NCBI GenBank assembly: GCA_033002965.1
Contig: JAURVB010013111.1
Location: forward strand, 62,001-126,000
Direction: 5' to 3'
DNA: 64,000 nucleotides
Source of the DNA: Piper betle
Taxonomy: Eukaryota > Streptophyta > Magnoliopsida > Piperales > Piperaceae
Shown here: positions 23,679-35,535 of the stretch, piece by piece
How the letters are laid out: every line of letters starts with the position of its first letter
How positions within the stretch are numbered: the first letter of the stretch is position 1
Notes under the pieces: generated by a model
Databases searched by the model: none
Told to the model about the DNA's origin: nothing
The model's input: only the letters and a program-made list of their open reading frames with translations
Position numbers and translations under genes: made by a program

Positions 23679-26600
23679 TGTAAAACCCACGATTCGAGTT
23701 AGGGTTTTATATTCAGAACCGGTTGGGTCGACCGTTATTTTTCGAGTTGAGTCAGTTTCAGGACACGTGTACCGAGCCGACGCCGGTCACGTGTATGAGC
23801 TATGAGGGTCATGCGTACCCAAGTATATGATGATAACGTCATGAACACAGCAGAACAGAATGAGTTATCAGATATATGAGAGTATGCCAGTCTTTTTTTT
23901 TATTTTTATATATAGTGGATCGTAGAATTAGTTTTAGGCCGTTTACCGCGTTAGGACGCGTTACGGGCATTTTGGGTGGGTTGATAATTCTAGAGCATAT
24001 CATTATGATTTTTGGTATTGTTTGATTTTACGGGATTTTTCCCGATTTTTATGAATTTTTTTGGGATTTAATACGACTTAGTTATTATACTTGACTCGAG
24101 CCGGAGACGAGTCAAGTAATATTTACGAGTTTGCCACCACACACACCCCCGACGTTTTCTCCCCCACGCCCAAACCCTCGTGCCGCGCCGCCCCTGTTCG
24201 CGCGCCACCGCCGCCGCTGTCGGCGCCGCCCGGCCGTCGATCGACGCCGCCCAGCTCGGCGACGCCGTCGCCATGCTGCCCCGACCAAGTCCGGCCCCAA
24301 TCGGGCCGCCGTGACGCCGGAATCGCCGTGCGTAGCGCCGCGGCAAGGTTTTGGTCGCGTCGCCGATCGCGCCGCCGCCGACCGTCGCCACCACGATCAG
24401 GTGGTCGGCTCGACGTCCTCGACCCCTCAGCTGCCTTCCCCGACTGGAACGGAGGCCGTCGCCACCGTGGCCGGCCGGATCTAGCGACCCATCGCCGCCG
24501 GCTCTGTTTAGCCTTTTTCCGGCGAGCCACCGCCTCGGCCGACCATGTGGACGTCGTGGATGTGTCGGGCTCGCCGAGCCGGTTCCAATGGTACCCTATA
24601 TGACCCCTATCCAGCTAGTAGACGCCGCCGGCGATTGTTGCCGGAAAACCACCGGAAGTCGCCGGAAAACCGCCAGTGGCTCCCGGAAAACCGCCGGAAA
24701 ATCGGAATTTCTGGAATTCGCTGGAATTCACCGGATCTTCCGCGGAGCTCACCCAGTTGGACTCGATCGAACATCGGACGCCGAGGAGCGCCGAATTCGA
24801 GCTCCGAGATGCGCGACGGAACCCTAGCCGTCGCCGATTGCCGACGACGTGAGGTATAATTACCTCCGATTTGATTATTTAAAATTGATGATAATTGTTA
24901 GCATAACATGCTAGAATTAAGTAGTTGTCATGATGTATATTAGCACAGTATGCTAGATTTGATTAACTGTTATGAGTAACGCCTAATTATGAGTAATGCC
25001 TAATTATGAGTGAAGGGATGATTGTATGATTTGAGGAATTGTAAATAAATAGTAAGTGAGCTAATGAGATAAAATGAGTTGGAGCATGATAAGTGATCAT
25101 GATGTAATTTAGAAAAACAGAATAAAATGTAGTATGAATAGTTTGAGTTAGGATTATTCTTTTTCATGATTATTTGACTATGATGTTGATGATTATTGCA
25201 TGTCGTGTGTGATATTTATTGAGTTTGATGCATCATTTAGTTAGCGGGCGTTAGTATTTAGTTTTGATGTGTAGGTACGGAGTAGGAGCTCGCCGCCTAG
25301 GCGCGATGACACGCTTGGAGCTTCTACCAGGTCCGTTTAGGACTCGTCTTGTTTTACGCTCTTCCATTGTATGTTTATTTTATTATTGCAGGGCGGGTTA
25401 AGTGGCGTTTTATCGGATCCCACTTAACTCGGGCCATTTAATCGAATATTTCCGGATTAATAACCCCTCGAGGATGAGATCCCTCGAGGATGATTTCGAA
25501 AACAAGATCCACCACAAGTTGCCTTCGGGCCTATTATATGAATCCCTTCCCAAGCCTATATATATAGTTTTATCGAGTTTTCAGTGAGACGAGAGATGGA
25601 GAAACCGACTGCACGTACCATGCAGAGGATGCCGTGACAGTCAAAGCGGGCTCTGGATTAGTGCCAGCGGACTGTTCCATTCCCGAGGGATCCTGACAAC
25701 TCCGCGTTTGAGTTCCTCACACCCGGAGAACGTGGAGGTTTACGGGTACTGTTTAGTACAGCGCATGTCCGGACTTGTGGTTCAAAGGGTACTAAAGGCG
25801 ACTGCCTGAGAGTACTCGGCCTTCGTGCTCAAGGCCAGGAGAAATATGGAGGTTCGGAGAGGGCTTAGGATAAAGTTTCACGAGAAGTACTGAAAAAGAA
25901 GTGCTGAGAGTAGCACAGTACCAGCAGCAGAGCAGTAAGTTCGGGATGCTACCGGGTCTGCAGCCCAGTGGCTCCTCAGTAGTGCCCTTCAGAGTGTTCT
26001 TGAGGAAGTATATGGTTTTCTTTCAGATGAGAGTTTGCTCTCATAGCCAGTTTGTTATAGTTATTTTATTTTCCGGACCAGTAACACTTGTTACTGACGT
26101 GTTTTTATACTATATGTAGGTAATAATCACGAGTTGGAGGAGCCAGCTTGGACGAAGGAGCAATGAGGTCTTGTACACACACATGTTAGATTTCTGAATG
26201 TTTAATTTTGTGTTATTATGTTATTATATTGTGAATGACATGAGTAAATGTTTGAGCATGATGATATGATGTGAATGAAATGCTAAGACAAGATAATAGA
26301 ATGCAAAATATGATCAGAGTTGAGCAGCAGAAGCGTAGTGGGTTGAGACCCGAGCTTCAGAATGAATATGTTATAAATGAGATTTTGTGTGATTGTTAAT
26401 GCATGCCGACATATTTGTATATATATTATTTTGACAGGGTGGGCCCATAATTGCACTTTTAGGGGAGACCCTGTTAGTTTTACTTCAGAATTTTCATCGA
26501 TTTTGCTCGTAATTGTGATGGTGTGAAATTTAATTTGTATGTCATTCATGTAGTGCCATGTTAGGATTTTGTGCATGCATTCATTCATGACAGAACGTAT

Positions 26601-26719
26601 CTTCATCTTAAGACGCCGAGATTGGATCCGCACGAGTTAGGTTCGCATTAGCCGACCTAACCGGGGCCTGTAACATGCCGGTTCGGTTCACGAGCGTGAA
26701 CCGGATTTGGGGTGTTACA
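23679..26719 (-). mobile_element. solo LTR B, 3.04 kb, nested in C
   Basis: On the minus strand it begins TGTAACACCCC at 26719 and ends GTTTTACA at 23679. The perfect 5-bp TSD CCGTG lies at 23674-23678 and 26720-26724. It is the close inverted counterpart of A. It has a TATATATATAGG box at 25555-25570 (minus) and a GC-rich block at about 24120-24850. No internal region is present. The long arginine- and proline-rich frames in the GC-rich block occur on both strands and are composition artefacts. Confidence 0.87.
25555..25570 (-). promoter_or_regulatory. TATA-like box of solo LTR B
   Basis: Reads AACTATATATATAGGC on the minus strand, at the same relative place as the boxes in A and E. It is followed by the conserved GGGAAGGGATTCATATAATAGG-like block. 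Confidence 0.4.
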
Positions 26720-29463
26720 CCGTGGGCCTGATTGGTGCAACCGACCACCTTGACCGAACTCTATGCCACCACTGGTGGTCATCACTGCTGAATTAGGTAG
26801 ACTAAATAAGTACTGAATCTAATGTAACGTAGAATAGGAAAACTTATACTGATTATTATTGATGTGTTGATTGATGCATGGTTGATGTGAGTATGTTATA
26901 GGATGTATAAATGCATCATGATCAAGCATTAGTATTTAGTTTTGGTATGTAGGTACAGAGTAGGAGCTCGCCGCCTAGGTGTGAGGAGACGCTGGGAGCT
27001 TCTACCAGGTCCGTTTACGACTTGTCCCTATTTTATGTTCTATCCTATTGTAGGTTTGTTTTATTACGTGCAGGATGGGCTAAGTGGTGTTTTATTGGAT
27101 CCCACTTAACCCGGGCTATTTAGTTAACTAGTTTTCCTGATTAATAAGCCTCGAGGATGAGATCCCTCGACTTTGTTTTCGAAACTCAGATCTAGCTCAC
27201 GATGCCTTCGGGCCTATAAATCCCTACCAAGACCTATATGTGTGTGTGTATGTGTGTGTTTAGTTTTTGCATTTTTCAACAATCGTACTACGCGAGTAGG
27301 CATGTGCTAGTCGAAGTCGTTGACAACCATATTACTCAAGTGGCATGTGCCAGTTGTAAGCCAAAAATACTGACAACCATGCTACGCGAGTGGGTATGGA
27401 GATAAAATAATAAAAAAGGCTTAAGATTTAATGGTAGTCCCAAGGGACCAGAAAGTAAAATGAGAAAATGCCGAGAGAGGCATCAGCAATAGCAGATCAA
27501 TTCAATTAAACATGATTTTAATTCAGTGGATGTCCTTCAAAGAATTCACAATAAAAATATCAAAATGTTGTCTTTCACATGAGTGTTTGCTCTTATAGCT
27601 AGTTTGTTATAGTTATATTTTGGATTAGTAATGCTCGTCACTGACATTTTCCTTTATATATATGTAGGTGAGGATTAAATACTGGATATGTCGGCTTGGA
27701 TGGAGGAGTGGTGGCCTGCCTTGCACACACATACACATGCTCGCCAATGAAATGTTTGTTTTGACTATTTTGATTGTTTTGTTATGTTTATTATGAAAAA
27801 TGAAACTCTTATGATGATGATTTTGGGTATATAGACATGAGCAGGATATGAAAAATATATTATTGTGTAGACTGAATGATAACAGTAAAAAGGTTAATAG
27901 AATGAATAGGTGGGTCATGACCCAAGGGTCAAGAATGTGTTGATGCATTTGAATTAAATGTTTACGTGGAAAAACATAGTGAAATGAATGAATCTGGATT
28001 CACATATGTATATATGTTGATTTGACCAGGTGGCTCCTAATTACACTTTTAAGGAGACTTTGTCCGTTTTATTTAAGGAATTTTTATCGATTTTTATTGT
28101 CATTATCTTTGGTATGAATTGGTTGTCACATCATCCACGTAGTGGTATGTTAGAGCTTCGTGTATTTATTCATGCATAGTAATCAGTATCGACCATCTTG
28201 AGATGCCGAGAGTAGATCCACTCAAGACCCGTGAGAGTCTGGTTCAGTTCGCGAGTGAGACAAATTCAATGTGTCACAATAAGTACTCAATCAGGGCATA
28301 TGTATCATATCAATCCATTAACATCATCATGCAATCATAATTAAAACATTAAATATGATTAACTACTTAAGTGATATAGATTTTAAATAGCCAAAACTTC
28401 AATTACATAACACTAAATGGTTGAGCATATTTTAGGGTGCTCAGCTTCTCTACAACTTGTCAGGAAATAAAATTTACATCTACTAACTAAGAGCCCAATG
28501 CTCGAGCACTATGTTTTTCTGCTCTTGGGCACTCTAATAGTTTTTACACACAACTCCTCTGTGAGATTCTATTGCTCGAGCAGTTAGTCTTGTGGCATTC
28601 AGGCACTCTACCAGTTTTTACACATCCAACTTTTTCACGGACTTTAGATTTTTTCATGCATTTATCAATTAAGTTTAATTCTTTTTCATACCAATAAGTT
28701 CATATGATGATTCTAGTTATACCCAATTTAGATTTTTAACAAATTAACCATTTTAACAAATCTACCTTTAAAGCATAAATTTCAAGAAATTTACAGCCAA
28801 ATTTGTATAAACATTCATCAAAGTCGATCTAGCTCGAATAAATCATTTAATTATTATTAATATATTTATTTACCAATTATATCTTACATAATTACACCCG
28901 TACATCATGTAAATTTCAGAAATTCAACATATGCTTATAACATGAACTCAAATCTTTCGAATTCTCTGCGAAATAATTATTCTCCATCAAATATCATCAT
29001 AAATCCATGAAAACCTTATTCCATGATCTCCGTAAATAGATGTCATCCATAATGATTATAATTTATGCATGTATGATATCCTAAATAATAAAAATCTATA
29101 TGAATGATGAATAAAACATAAAAAAATGATAAAAATAAGGAATTGGTGAAAGCCTCCCGGTCAACAAGGAAGAGAGGAGGAGAGAAATAGTTGCCACACA
29201 AAAACCAAGAAGAAGAAGAAGAAAACGACATAAAGAGAAGGAGAGAGTTGGTCGCCATCTTATTTTCATAAAACTTTTCACCCCTCACTAAAATGGTAAA
29301 CTTAACTATTTTCTATAAAAAAATTTTTAACTTAAATTGAACAAATACTAACTTGAACCGAAAATTTTGAACTCAACCCAGTAATTAATATTCCAATCCA
29401 TCCACGTCCATTAAATTACGAAAACCTATTAAATAAATTCCTAGTTTGGTCTTGGGTCTCACA

Positions 29464-30193
29464 ACATGCAACTGTGTCGAACTTGCTCACCATAGTTTCC
29501 ATTATCCACTTACTCTTGCTTTATTGTTATTTCTGATGAAGCCTTTATGAACAGATTCATTAAATATTTTAATCCTATTAAAGAAAATATTTTTACCACA
29601 TTGGACTTTATAATTTTTAGTGAATCTGTGTTTGATTAAAACAAGACTGATTGTCCAAAAAAATTTCTTGTATAATTTGTATATTATTTTATTTTCCTAG
29701 TTTATCTATCAATTTATAAAAGTCAGAACTCTTCTTGCCTAAATCCCATTAAAGAAGATATCTTGGAGTTTTATTCCTCCAAGTTTCAAAATTTTTTGGA
29801 GTGACGAATTTTTAATGAGGACGTGCTCAATATGTATAGAGTTTAAAACTTAAAACTTTTGAGTATCACAGGTATACACCATTTTTAATAAAATTAATCG
29901 TTAAAAGTTATACACATATATTTTAATTTTAACACAGACTGACCGAAAACTCGCTCGGTGACCCAAGTCCGGACTCGACTGTGGGTCTTGGGAGATGTAG
30001 TAGAGATAATAATACAGGAGGAAAAGACTTTCGTTGCTACTTACAATTAAAAACTGTAGCGGAGGCGTGGAGCGAGCGAGTGATCTGTAGGCGGGTGCTC
30101 ATCTTTTCCTCGATCCTTCAATTGACGATAAAAGAAAAGGAGTGGAGGAAGGGAAAGTGAATCAATCAACGCGATCCACAACGAAGACAGCAG
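29464..30193 (+). promoter_or_regulatory. CDC73 upstream region and 5' UTR
   Basis: About 730 bp between LTR D and the CDC73 start codon. The first 500 bp are AT-rich. From about 30000 the composition rises and becomes purine-rich, with repeated GGAGGAAGGGAAAG-like stretches, as expected for a 5' UTR. I cannot place a TATA box with any certainty. Confidence 0.45.
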
Positions 30194-32948
30194 ATGGACC
30201 CTCTGACGGCAGTGAGGGAGTACGCGATGCGGGGAGAGCTTGATCGGATTGAAGGGGACGGCGAAGACGGGTACCGGTTCGGGTCGTCAGACTACCGCTT
30301 CGACGGTGCGGCGGAGACGGCGTTCCGGTCGAAGCAAGGCAACCTCTACACCCTCGACTCCATCCTCTTCTTCGTCCGCCACCACCACCTCAAGCACATC
30401 GACTACCTCCAATCCGCCCGGGCCCACCGCATCCCGCCGGTCACCCTTCCCGACCGCAAGCCCCTCCTCGACTACCTTCTCGGCCGCATCTCCTCCGCCG
30501 ATTCTATTGAGCCCACTACTTCCATCGCTACCACCAGACCGCCCGCCCGAGGATTCCCATCCGACAACAATTATAGTAGTAGCATTGTTCAGGCTGCGAC
30601 GCATCGCTCCTCCTCCCCAGCACCCCTACCCTCCCACCACCCACGCTCTCCACCACTCGACTACACCTCCATGATCCGTGCCTTGGAGCGGCCGCTTAAA
30701 GACAGGGAGTCGCTGCTTCTCTGCCGGCACCGCAACTTCCACGAGATCCTCGTCTCGGCCACCCGCCGCGAGGAGGACCGGCACCGGCTCGAGTCGCAGC
30801 AGCGCAAAGACGGCCTTGTCGCCAAGAGCCGGCTGCTCTCCGGCGCCGACCTCCATCTCCCTTCCGACGACCACCACCACCGCCTCGGCCTCGACCCCGC
30901 CGCCAAGCCCAAGATGCACCTCAAGGGCAGCAAGGTCGGGGAGGGTGTGCCCATCATCCTCGTCCCCAGCGCCTTCCAGACCCTCATCACCATCTACAAT
31001 GTCAAGGAGTTTCTTGAGGACGGCGTCTTCGTTCCTACCGACGCCAAGGTCAAGCAATCGAGGCCTGGCTCCGCCAAGCCCGATTGCGTCACTGTTCAGA
31101 AGAAGTTCAGCAGGGATAGGGTGGTGGCTGCGTACGAGGTCAGGGACAAGCCCTCCGTGCTCAAGTCCGAGGATTGGGATAGGGTGGTCGCCGTTTTCGT
31201 CTTGGGTAAAGAGTGGCAGTTCAAAGACTGGCCCTTTAAGGATCACGTGGAGATCTTCAACAGGAGTTAGTGCCGTTCTGTCCCAATTCTTCCACACTTG
31301 ACCCAATCTTCTGTTTCGAAACTCGTGAACCGTATTACTTACTTGATTGTTAGAATGCATAACAAAAATACTACTTTCCTTGAGGATAGAAAATGCAATG
31401 CCTTGTTGGTTTGCTAGGGGACTTTTTTCTTATAGCTGGTTTTACGAGAAGAGACAGCTTCGTTGATTTTGTTATCATTTTGACATGAAACCAATGCTGT
31501 CTCTTATCCATTCTGGCTGCCCTTTTGAGGAACTTTAGAATGTTAACGAGGCAGATGCATGCTCGGACTGCAGAAATTTTGTGATTTATGCATTTGCTTT
31601 ATTTTTTGTTTGTTTTTTTGTTTTCATTTAGCAAGCTGCTTGTTTTTTTCTCTCGTTTAAAAAACTGTTGTGAGGAAAAGAAAATAGTTTGCTGTTTGTT
31701 TAAGCTTCTATGCACCCGTTTTAACATTTAAATGAAGAATTGAATTAATGTACATGTTTTCTAATATCTCTTCTCTGCTACTGGTGCATTTGCTTTTACC
31801 AATGGTTTAGATGTTGCTAACTTCTGATCCACATACATTTGTAGGATTTTCTTTGTTTCTGCGAAATTGTGTTATTGTGATATTAGGTTGTATTCTTTTG
31901 CAGTTATAGGGTTCTATATGCGTTTCGAAGATGATAGTGTGGAATCAGCGAAGAATGTTAAACAATGGAATGTCAAGATAATTTCCGTGAGTTTTTCTTC
32001 TGCTCATTAGTGGTTGCATTCTTCTTTTATGTGTTCATGATAGTAGCTTTCTTTTTTATACCGACTTCTAACGACATGGAGTACCCAAGCAAGCTACCTC
32101 ATTCTACATGTCCACGTAATGACTAAATTATTGCATTAAGTTGGCAGATTCTTGATAAATGGATTAGAAGAATGATTACAAGTTGGGATCTTCTGAAAAT
32201 GTGAGATCTTTACGCAGGGCTCGCGTTCTTTTGTTTTTTGCTTACTGCACTGAGGTGGGATCTTCTTGAAGCCATGAGTTAGATGTGATGATTTGTTTGT
32301 GGAGAATGGTTTTGGTGAAGGATAGAGCTGGACACAGTGAAATTAGAAGTAGAAAAAGGGAATAGTCTGAGACAAAAGGAAAAATATTAGTGGAATATAA
32401 ATTTTTGGTTTCACTAGAATAATTTCTATTCATTCATGAGACATATTTCCAACGTTTAAAACAAAATAGTTAGACGTAGAAGGTTATCTCCCAAGAGAAA
32501 CTCTTAACCATACTAGAAAAACATACGATAGCAAATGAGAATTAATGAAACCCTATGATAGGTAACATCCGTGTTCTTGTTGACTATTATAATCTTAATG
32601 TTATTGCTGGGTTTATCTTTGCAAGAGTTGACCATGTAACTTTGTAAAGTGCTAGCCTTTGTTTGGAATTCTCAAAAGTTGTTTTAGATAGTTTCTTGAG
32701 GATAATAATGGTGGCATTTATTGTCGGGAATTTCTGCAACTGGATTTGATAAAATTTCCTAAATAGGCCGTTGTGCTTCCTTTAGGTTGCTTTGGCCTCT
32801 TCCAACTACAATTCAAGTTGCCAAATTAATAACATGTTATGGCCTGCTGTGACAGATAAGCAAAAATAAGAGGCATCAGGATAGGGCTGCGGCTCTTGAG
32901 GTATGGGACAGGCTAGAAGAGTTCATGCGTTCAAGGTCACACACATGA
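30194..32948 (+). CDS. CDC73: CDC73 / parafibromin homologue, PAF1 complex subunit
   Basis: CDC73 is a subunit of the PAF1 complex, which travels with RNA polymerase II and supports H3K4 and H3K36 methylation and transcript processing. In Arabidopsis its homologue (PHP/CDC73) affects flowering time. Three exons: 30194-31265, 31904-31986 and 32856-32948, giving 415 codons, the length I recall for the Arabidopsis protein. Exon 1 has the N-terminal TLDSILFFV (about residue 51), DRKPLLDYLLG, and the start of the Ras-like C-terminal domain (VPIILVPSAFQTLITIYNVKEF from about residue 252; DWDRVVAVFVLG about 327). Exon 2 adds GFYMRFEDDS and KQWNVKIIS. Exon 3 adds KNKRHQDRAAALEVWDRLEEF and ends RSRSHT. 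Splice sites are GT-AG: phase 1 for intron 1 and phase 0 for intron 2. The open frame of exon 1 runs two codons into intron 1. Exon 1 is very GC-rich, exons 2-3 are not. It appears intact. Confidence 0.96.
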
Positions 32949-33587
32949 AGCTCGCACAACATGAAAATTTTGTATATTTCTTCATACTTTTTTCTGCTCA
33001 AGTGCTACAAATGTTGTGGATCCTGCTTCTTAGCTCTTGCACACCCTTTTGCTTCAGCACACTGGCGTAATTATGAGGTATTGCGTAATCTTTAATTCTT
33101 CCCTGTTCGTGCAATGTTTTTCTCATGAAGACATGCCATTTCTGCTATCAAGAGAAATCAGTTCTAAGAAATCTAGGTAGGAGAAGCAGTTAAGGAGACC
33201 CTAAATACAGCTAGATTCAACCACCAACTTAAGTGTGAGCAACTTGCTGTTTTGTTGGCATCGTCTTGTATTTTACTGGTGAAAAGACCTTAACCATGTA
33301 TTTCTGCTGAAATCTATGACCTGTACAAAGATGACACATTTGAAACTTTCGTTGTCTTCTCTCTTAACGGGCAGGATTTCTTCACATACTTCAAATAACA
33401 GGTAGGATTATTCTTGTCATTGTTTTTTTTTCTTTTAAATGTTATTGTTTATGTTTTGGTTAGATAGTTTGATGCTTAAGAAAGAAGTGATTGATTTTGT
33501 TTGGTTTGGGGTGAAGAAAATATTTTAAAATCCCATTCTTTTTCTTTGTGGGACAAACCTTTACCTTCTCCCGATTGAGCTCCTAGG
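32949..33587 (+). other. CDC73 3' UTR and downstream sequence
   Basis: AT-rich sequence with T-runs and no further frame of note. The 3' UTR should lie at its start. I cannot fix the polyadenylation site. Nothing else is recognised. Confidence 0.45.
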
Positions 33588-34260
33588 GCCTGTTACTCAT
33601 CTTAGACATGCTTGAAAGACATGAGCCTCATTACCGCCGACATGGATTGACATCATTTCCAATTGGATATAATACTAGACATAGCTTTAAAGACTGTCCA
33701 GAAGATTTGTAATTATATATTTAAATAAAAACAATAGATTTGTAATTATTTATTCAAATAACAATTATCAATAGCAACACAAATTAATCAAAATCTTTAA
33801 TTATACAAATTAACATCCGTAGCCATAAAAATAATATCCTTACAAGTTATTTATTCAATACTATAAATAATTTCCTCAAAATAATTATCCATCACCTACA
33901 ATATAAAATCCATCAAAAAAATCAAACGCCATCTAATACTTGATAATATAAATAGGAATAATATTTAATTTTTTATTATCCCACGTTTTTTGAGCAATTT
34001 CATCTCGAAAATTATTCCATGGATCAATCTCACGACTTGAAAATATGGCACATGCAACATGCACCTCTTCCGTGTAATCAATGTCCACTTTAGCATCTTA
34101 GTGAGGAGAAACTTCATCCCATATATCATTTGAATCAAATATTTGTAAAAAATTATGAAGCACGCAACATGCCACCACTAACGTCACTTGAATCATATAA
34201 GTCATATAAGGATATGGTATTTTAACATGAGGTAGCTAACATCCTCAGAAACAACTATGT
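33588..34260 (-). pseudogene. PIF/Harbinger transposase remnant (DDE_Tnp_4 C-terminus)
   Basis: Minus-strand translation from about 34250 gives LMLKY, then, one frame over, PYPYMTY followed by VTLVVACCVLHNFLQIFD and WDEVSPH. After a stop it continues to WNNFRDEIAQKTWDN near 34000. The order PYP, ACCxLHNF, and WxxFRDEIAxxxW is the C-terminal signature of Harbinger-type transposases. At least one frameshift and one stop are present. GGGCCTGTTACTC at 33588, 3' of the coding remnant, resembles a Harbinger terminal repeat, but no matching inverted copy was found. The catalytic part is absent. Confidence 0.65.
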
Positions 34261-34329
34261 AAAAGATAGTATTTAAATACATCATACAACATGGTGTAAA
34301 AATTGCAGAAATGGTTGATTAGGTAAATG

Positions 34330-35535
34330 AGACCATGAAAGCTGTCATTTTTTGCTAAGTTTGGCACTTGCTTATGCTCGTAAATGCATAATTAGACGAA
34401 ACAATCTCAACCAAACTATAGATCTATCTAATATGAAGCTAGCAAGACTTGAATCATGCAAAGCTAAGTAAGATCTACAACACGAGATATAAATTTTACA
34501 CTGAAACAGTGCACATATAAGCATACAAATATTACAAACACATAATTATTTTCATATATGTGCAAATGATGTGATTCTAAGCCATACCAACCCATAACAA
34601 CCAAATCTACATGATAAAAATATAAGACAAATACAAACATAATCATACAAACATGCAATAGACGCAAAACACACAAAAAAGGGAGGTAAGGTGAGACTTT
34701 TTCCTCTTACATGTCTAAGGGGACATCTCTTGGGGCTTCTCACCCAAAGACCTACGACCCTAAGAATTTGGCTGGGCTTGGAGAGAGCTTAGAGAAGCCA
34801 TGGATGGCTGGGGAAGAAGTGGAGAAGAGAGGAAGAGAGGGGAAGGTCAAGAGGAGTGAGCAAAGGGGTAAAAAATTGAAGAGGGGTTGTATTTATAGAA
34901 AAAGGAAATAGCTCCGCCCAGTGCAAGGACGCTGACCTCTGCCAAGCCGGACCATTGAAAGTAGGAAAATTCAGGCACATGACCTACTAAATTGAATAGC
35001 AAGCAAGAGCCGAGCCAACTTTCTGGGCACAAGGGTGCTCCCATGGTGCAAGGGTGTTAGGACTAGAACCTTAATCCTATAAAATTCTTGCGCACGGGCA
35101 TTGGCAAGGTGCGTTTGTGCTAGAGCCAGGCGTAAAATCATAGTGAGGGTAGAGCACCTTTTCTCTGGGTGTAGTTTACACACACCTAGGGGTCGCATTA
35201 TTCGTAGGTTGTCAAATGACCTCGAAAACTATTCCACGGGTCCTGGGAGGCTAGGATCGACCAAAAGGATTTTCAAACATGCGACAAACAATCTAGACTC
35301 ACGAAGTACTTGGTATTAAATTAAACTATACTCGACTCAAATAAAACAAAAAATAAGAGTCGAGATGGCGTAGTGTCTAGCTAGGCCGCGCCGAGCACGA
35401 GGGGAGACTAAGACTACGACTTGCACATGCATATTATACATAAGCACACAGCAAAAAGGGCCAAGTAAGTAACTCGATTCGGGTTACGACCGAACTAAAA
35501 GTAAAATAGTCATGCAAAAGTCCTTGATTTTACAA
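34330..35535 (+). mobile_element. LTR remnant G2, relative of LTR G
   Basis: Aligns by eye in order with 44947-46014. Shared blocks are GACCATGAAAGCTGTCAT (34332), CTAAGTTTGGCACTTG (34356), the TTGGGGCTTCTCACCCAAAG block (34729), ACAATCTAGACTCACG (35286) and AATAAGAGTCGAGATGGC (35352). It ends GATTTTACA near 35534. The left part of the LTR is missing and no TSD is visible. The frame at 34711-34911 within it matches nothing known. Confidence 0.6.

Larger units (their letters stand above)
22914..28278 (-). mobile_element. solo LTR C, nested in D and carrying B
   Basis: On the minus strand it begins TGTGACACATTG at 28278 and ends GTTTTACA at 22914. The perfect 5-bp TSD ATAAG lies at 22909-22913 and 28279-28283. 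Without B and its TSD copy it is about 2.3 kb. It belongs to the same family as A, B and E: shared blocks are GGGATTTTCCCTGATTTTT near 23240, the GGATCCCACTTAACCCGGGC block near 27097 and the GGCCTATAAATCCCTACCAAG block near 27213. Confidence 0.85.
22104..29463 (+). mobile_element. LTR D (solo), carrying nested C and B
   Basis: Begins TGTAACACTCC at 22104 and ends TCTCACA at 29463. The flanks are GCATG (22099-22103) and ACATG (29464-29468), a 5-bp TSD with one mismatch. Removing C and its TSD copy leaves about 2.0 kb with no coding region, primer site or second LTR. This fits an old solo LTR. Its right end lies about 730 bp upstream of the CDC73 start codon. Confidence 0.65.

Noticed and set aside
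24091..24859. Several overlapping 100-170 codon frames on both strands, rich in Arg, Pro, Ala
   Set aside because: They lie in the GC-rich block of solo LTR B, occur in all frames, and look like no known protein. They are a composition effect. The same applies to frames at 19321-19804 (LTR A) and 47307-47974 (LTR H).
30626..31360. 244-codon minus-strand frame
   Set aside because: It is antisense to CDC73 exon 1 and is a by-product of its GC-ending codons. The same applies to the plus-strand frame at 30678-31301.
34711..34911. 66-codon lysine/arginine-rich plus-strand frame
   Set aside because: It lies in the LTR remnant G2, has no recognisable domain, and is not conserved in the related LTR G.
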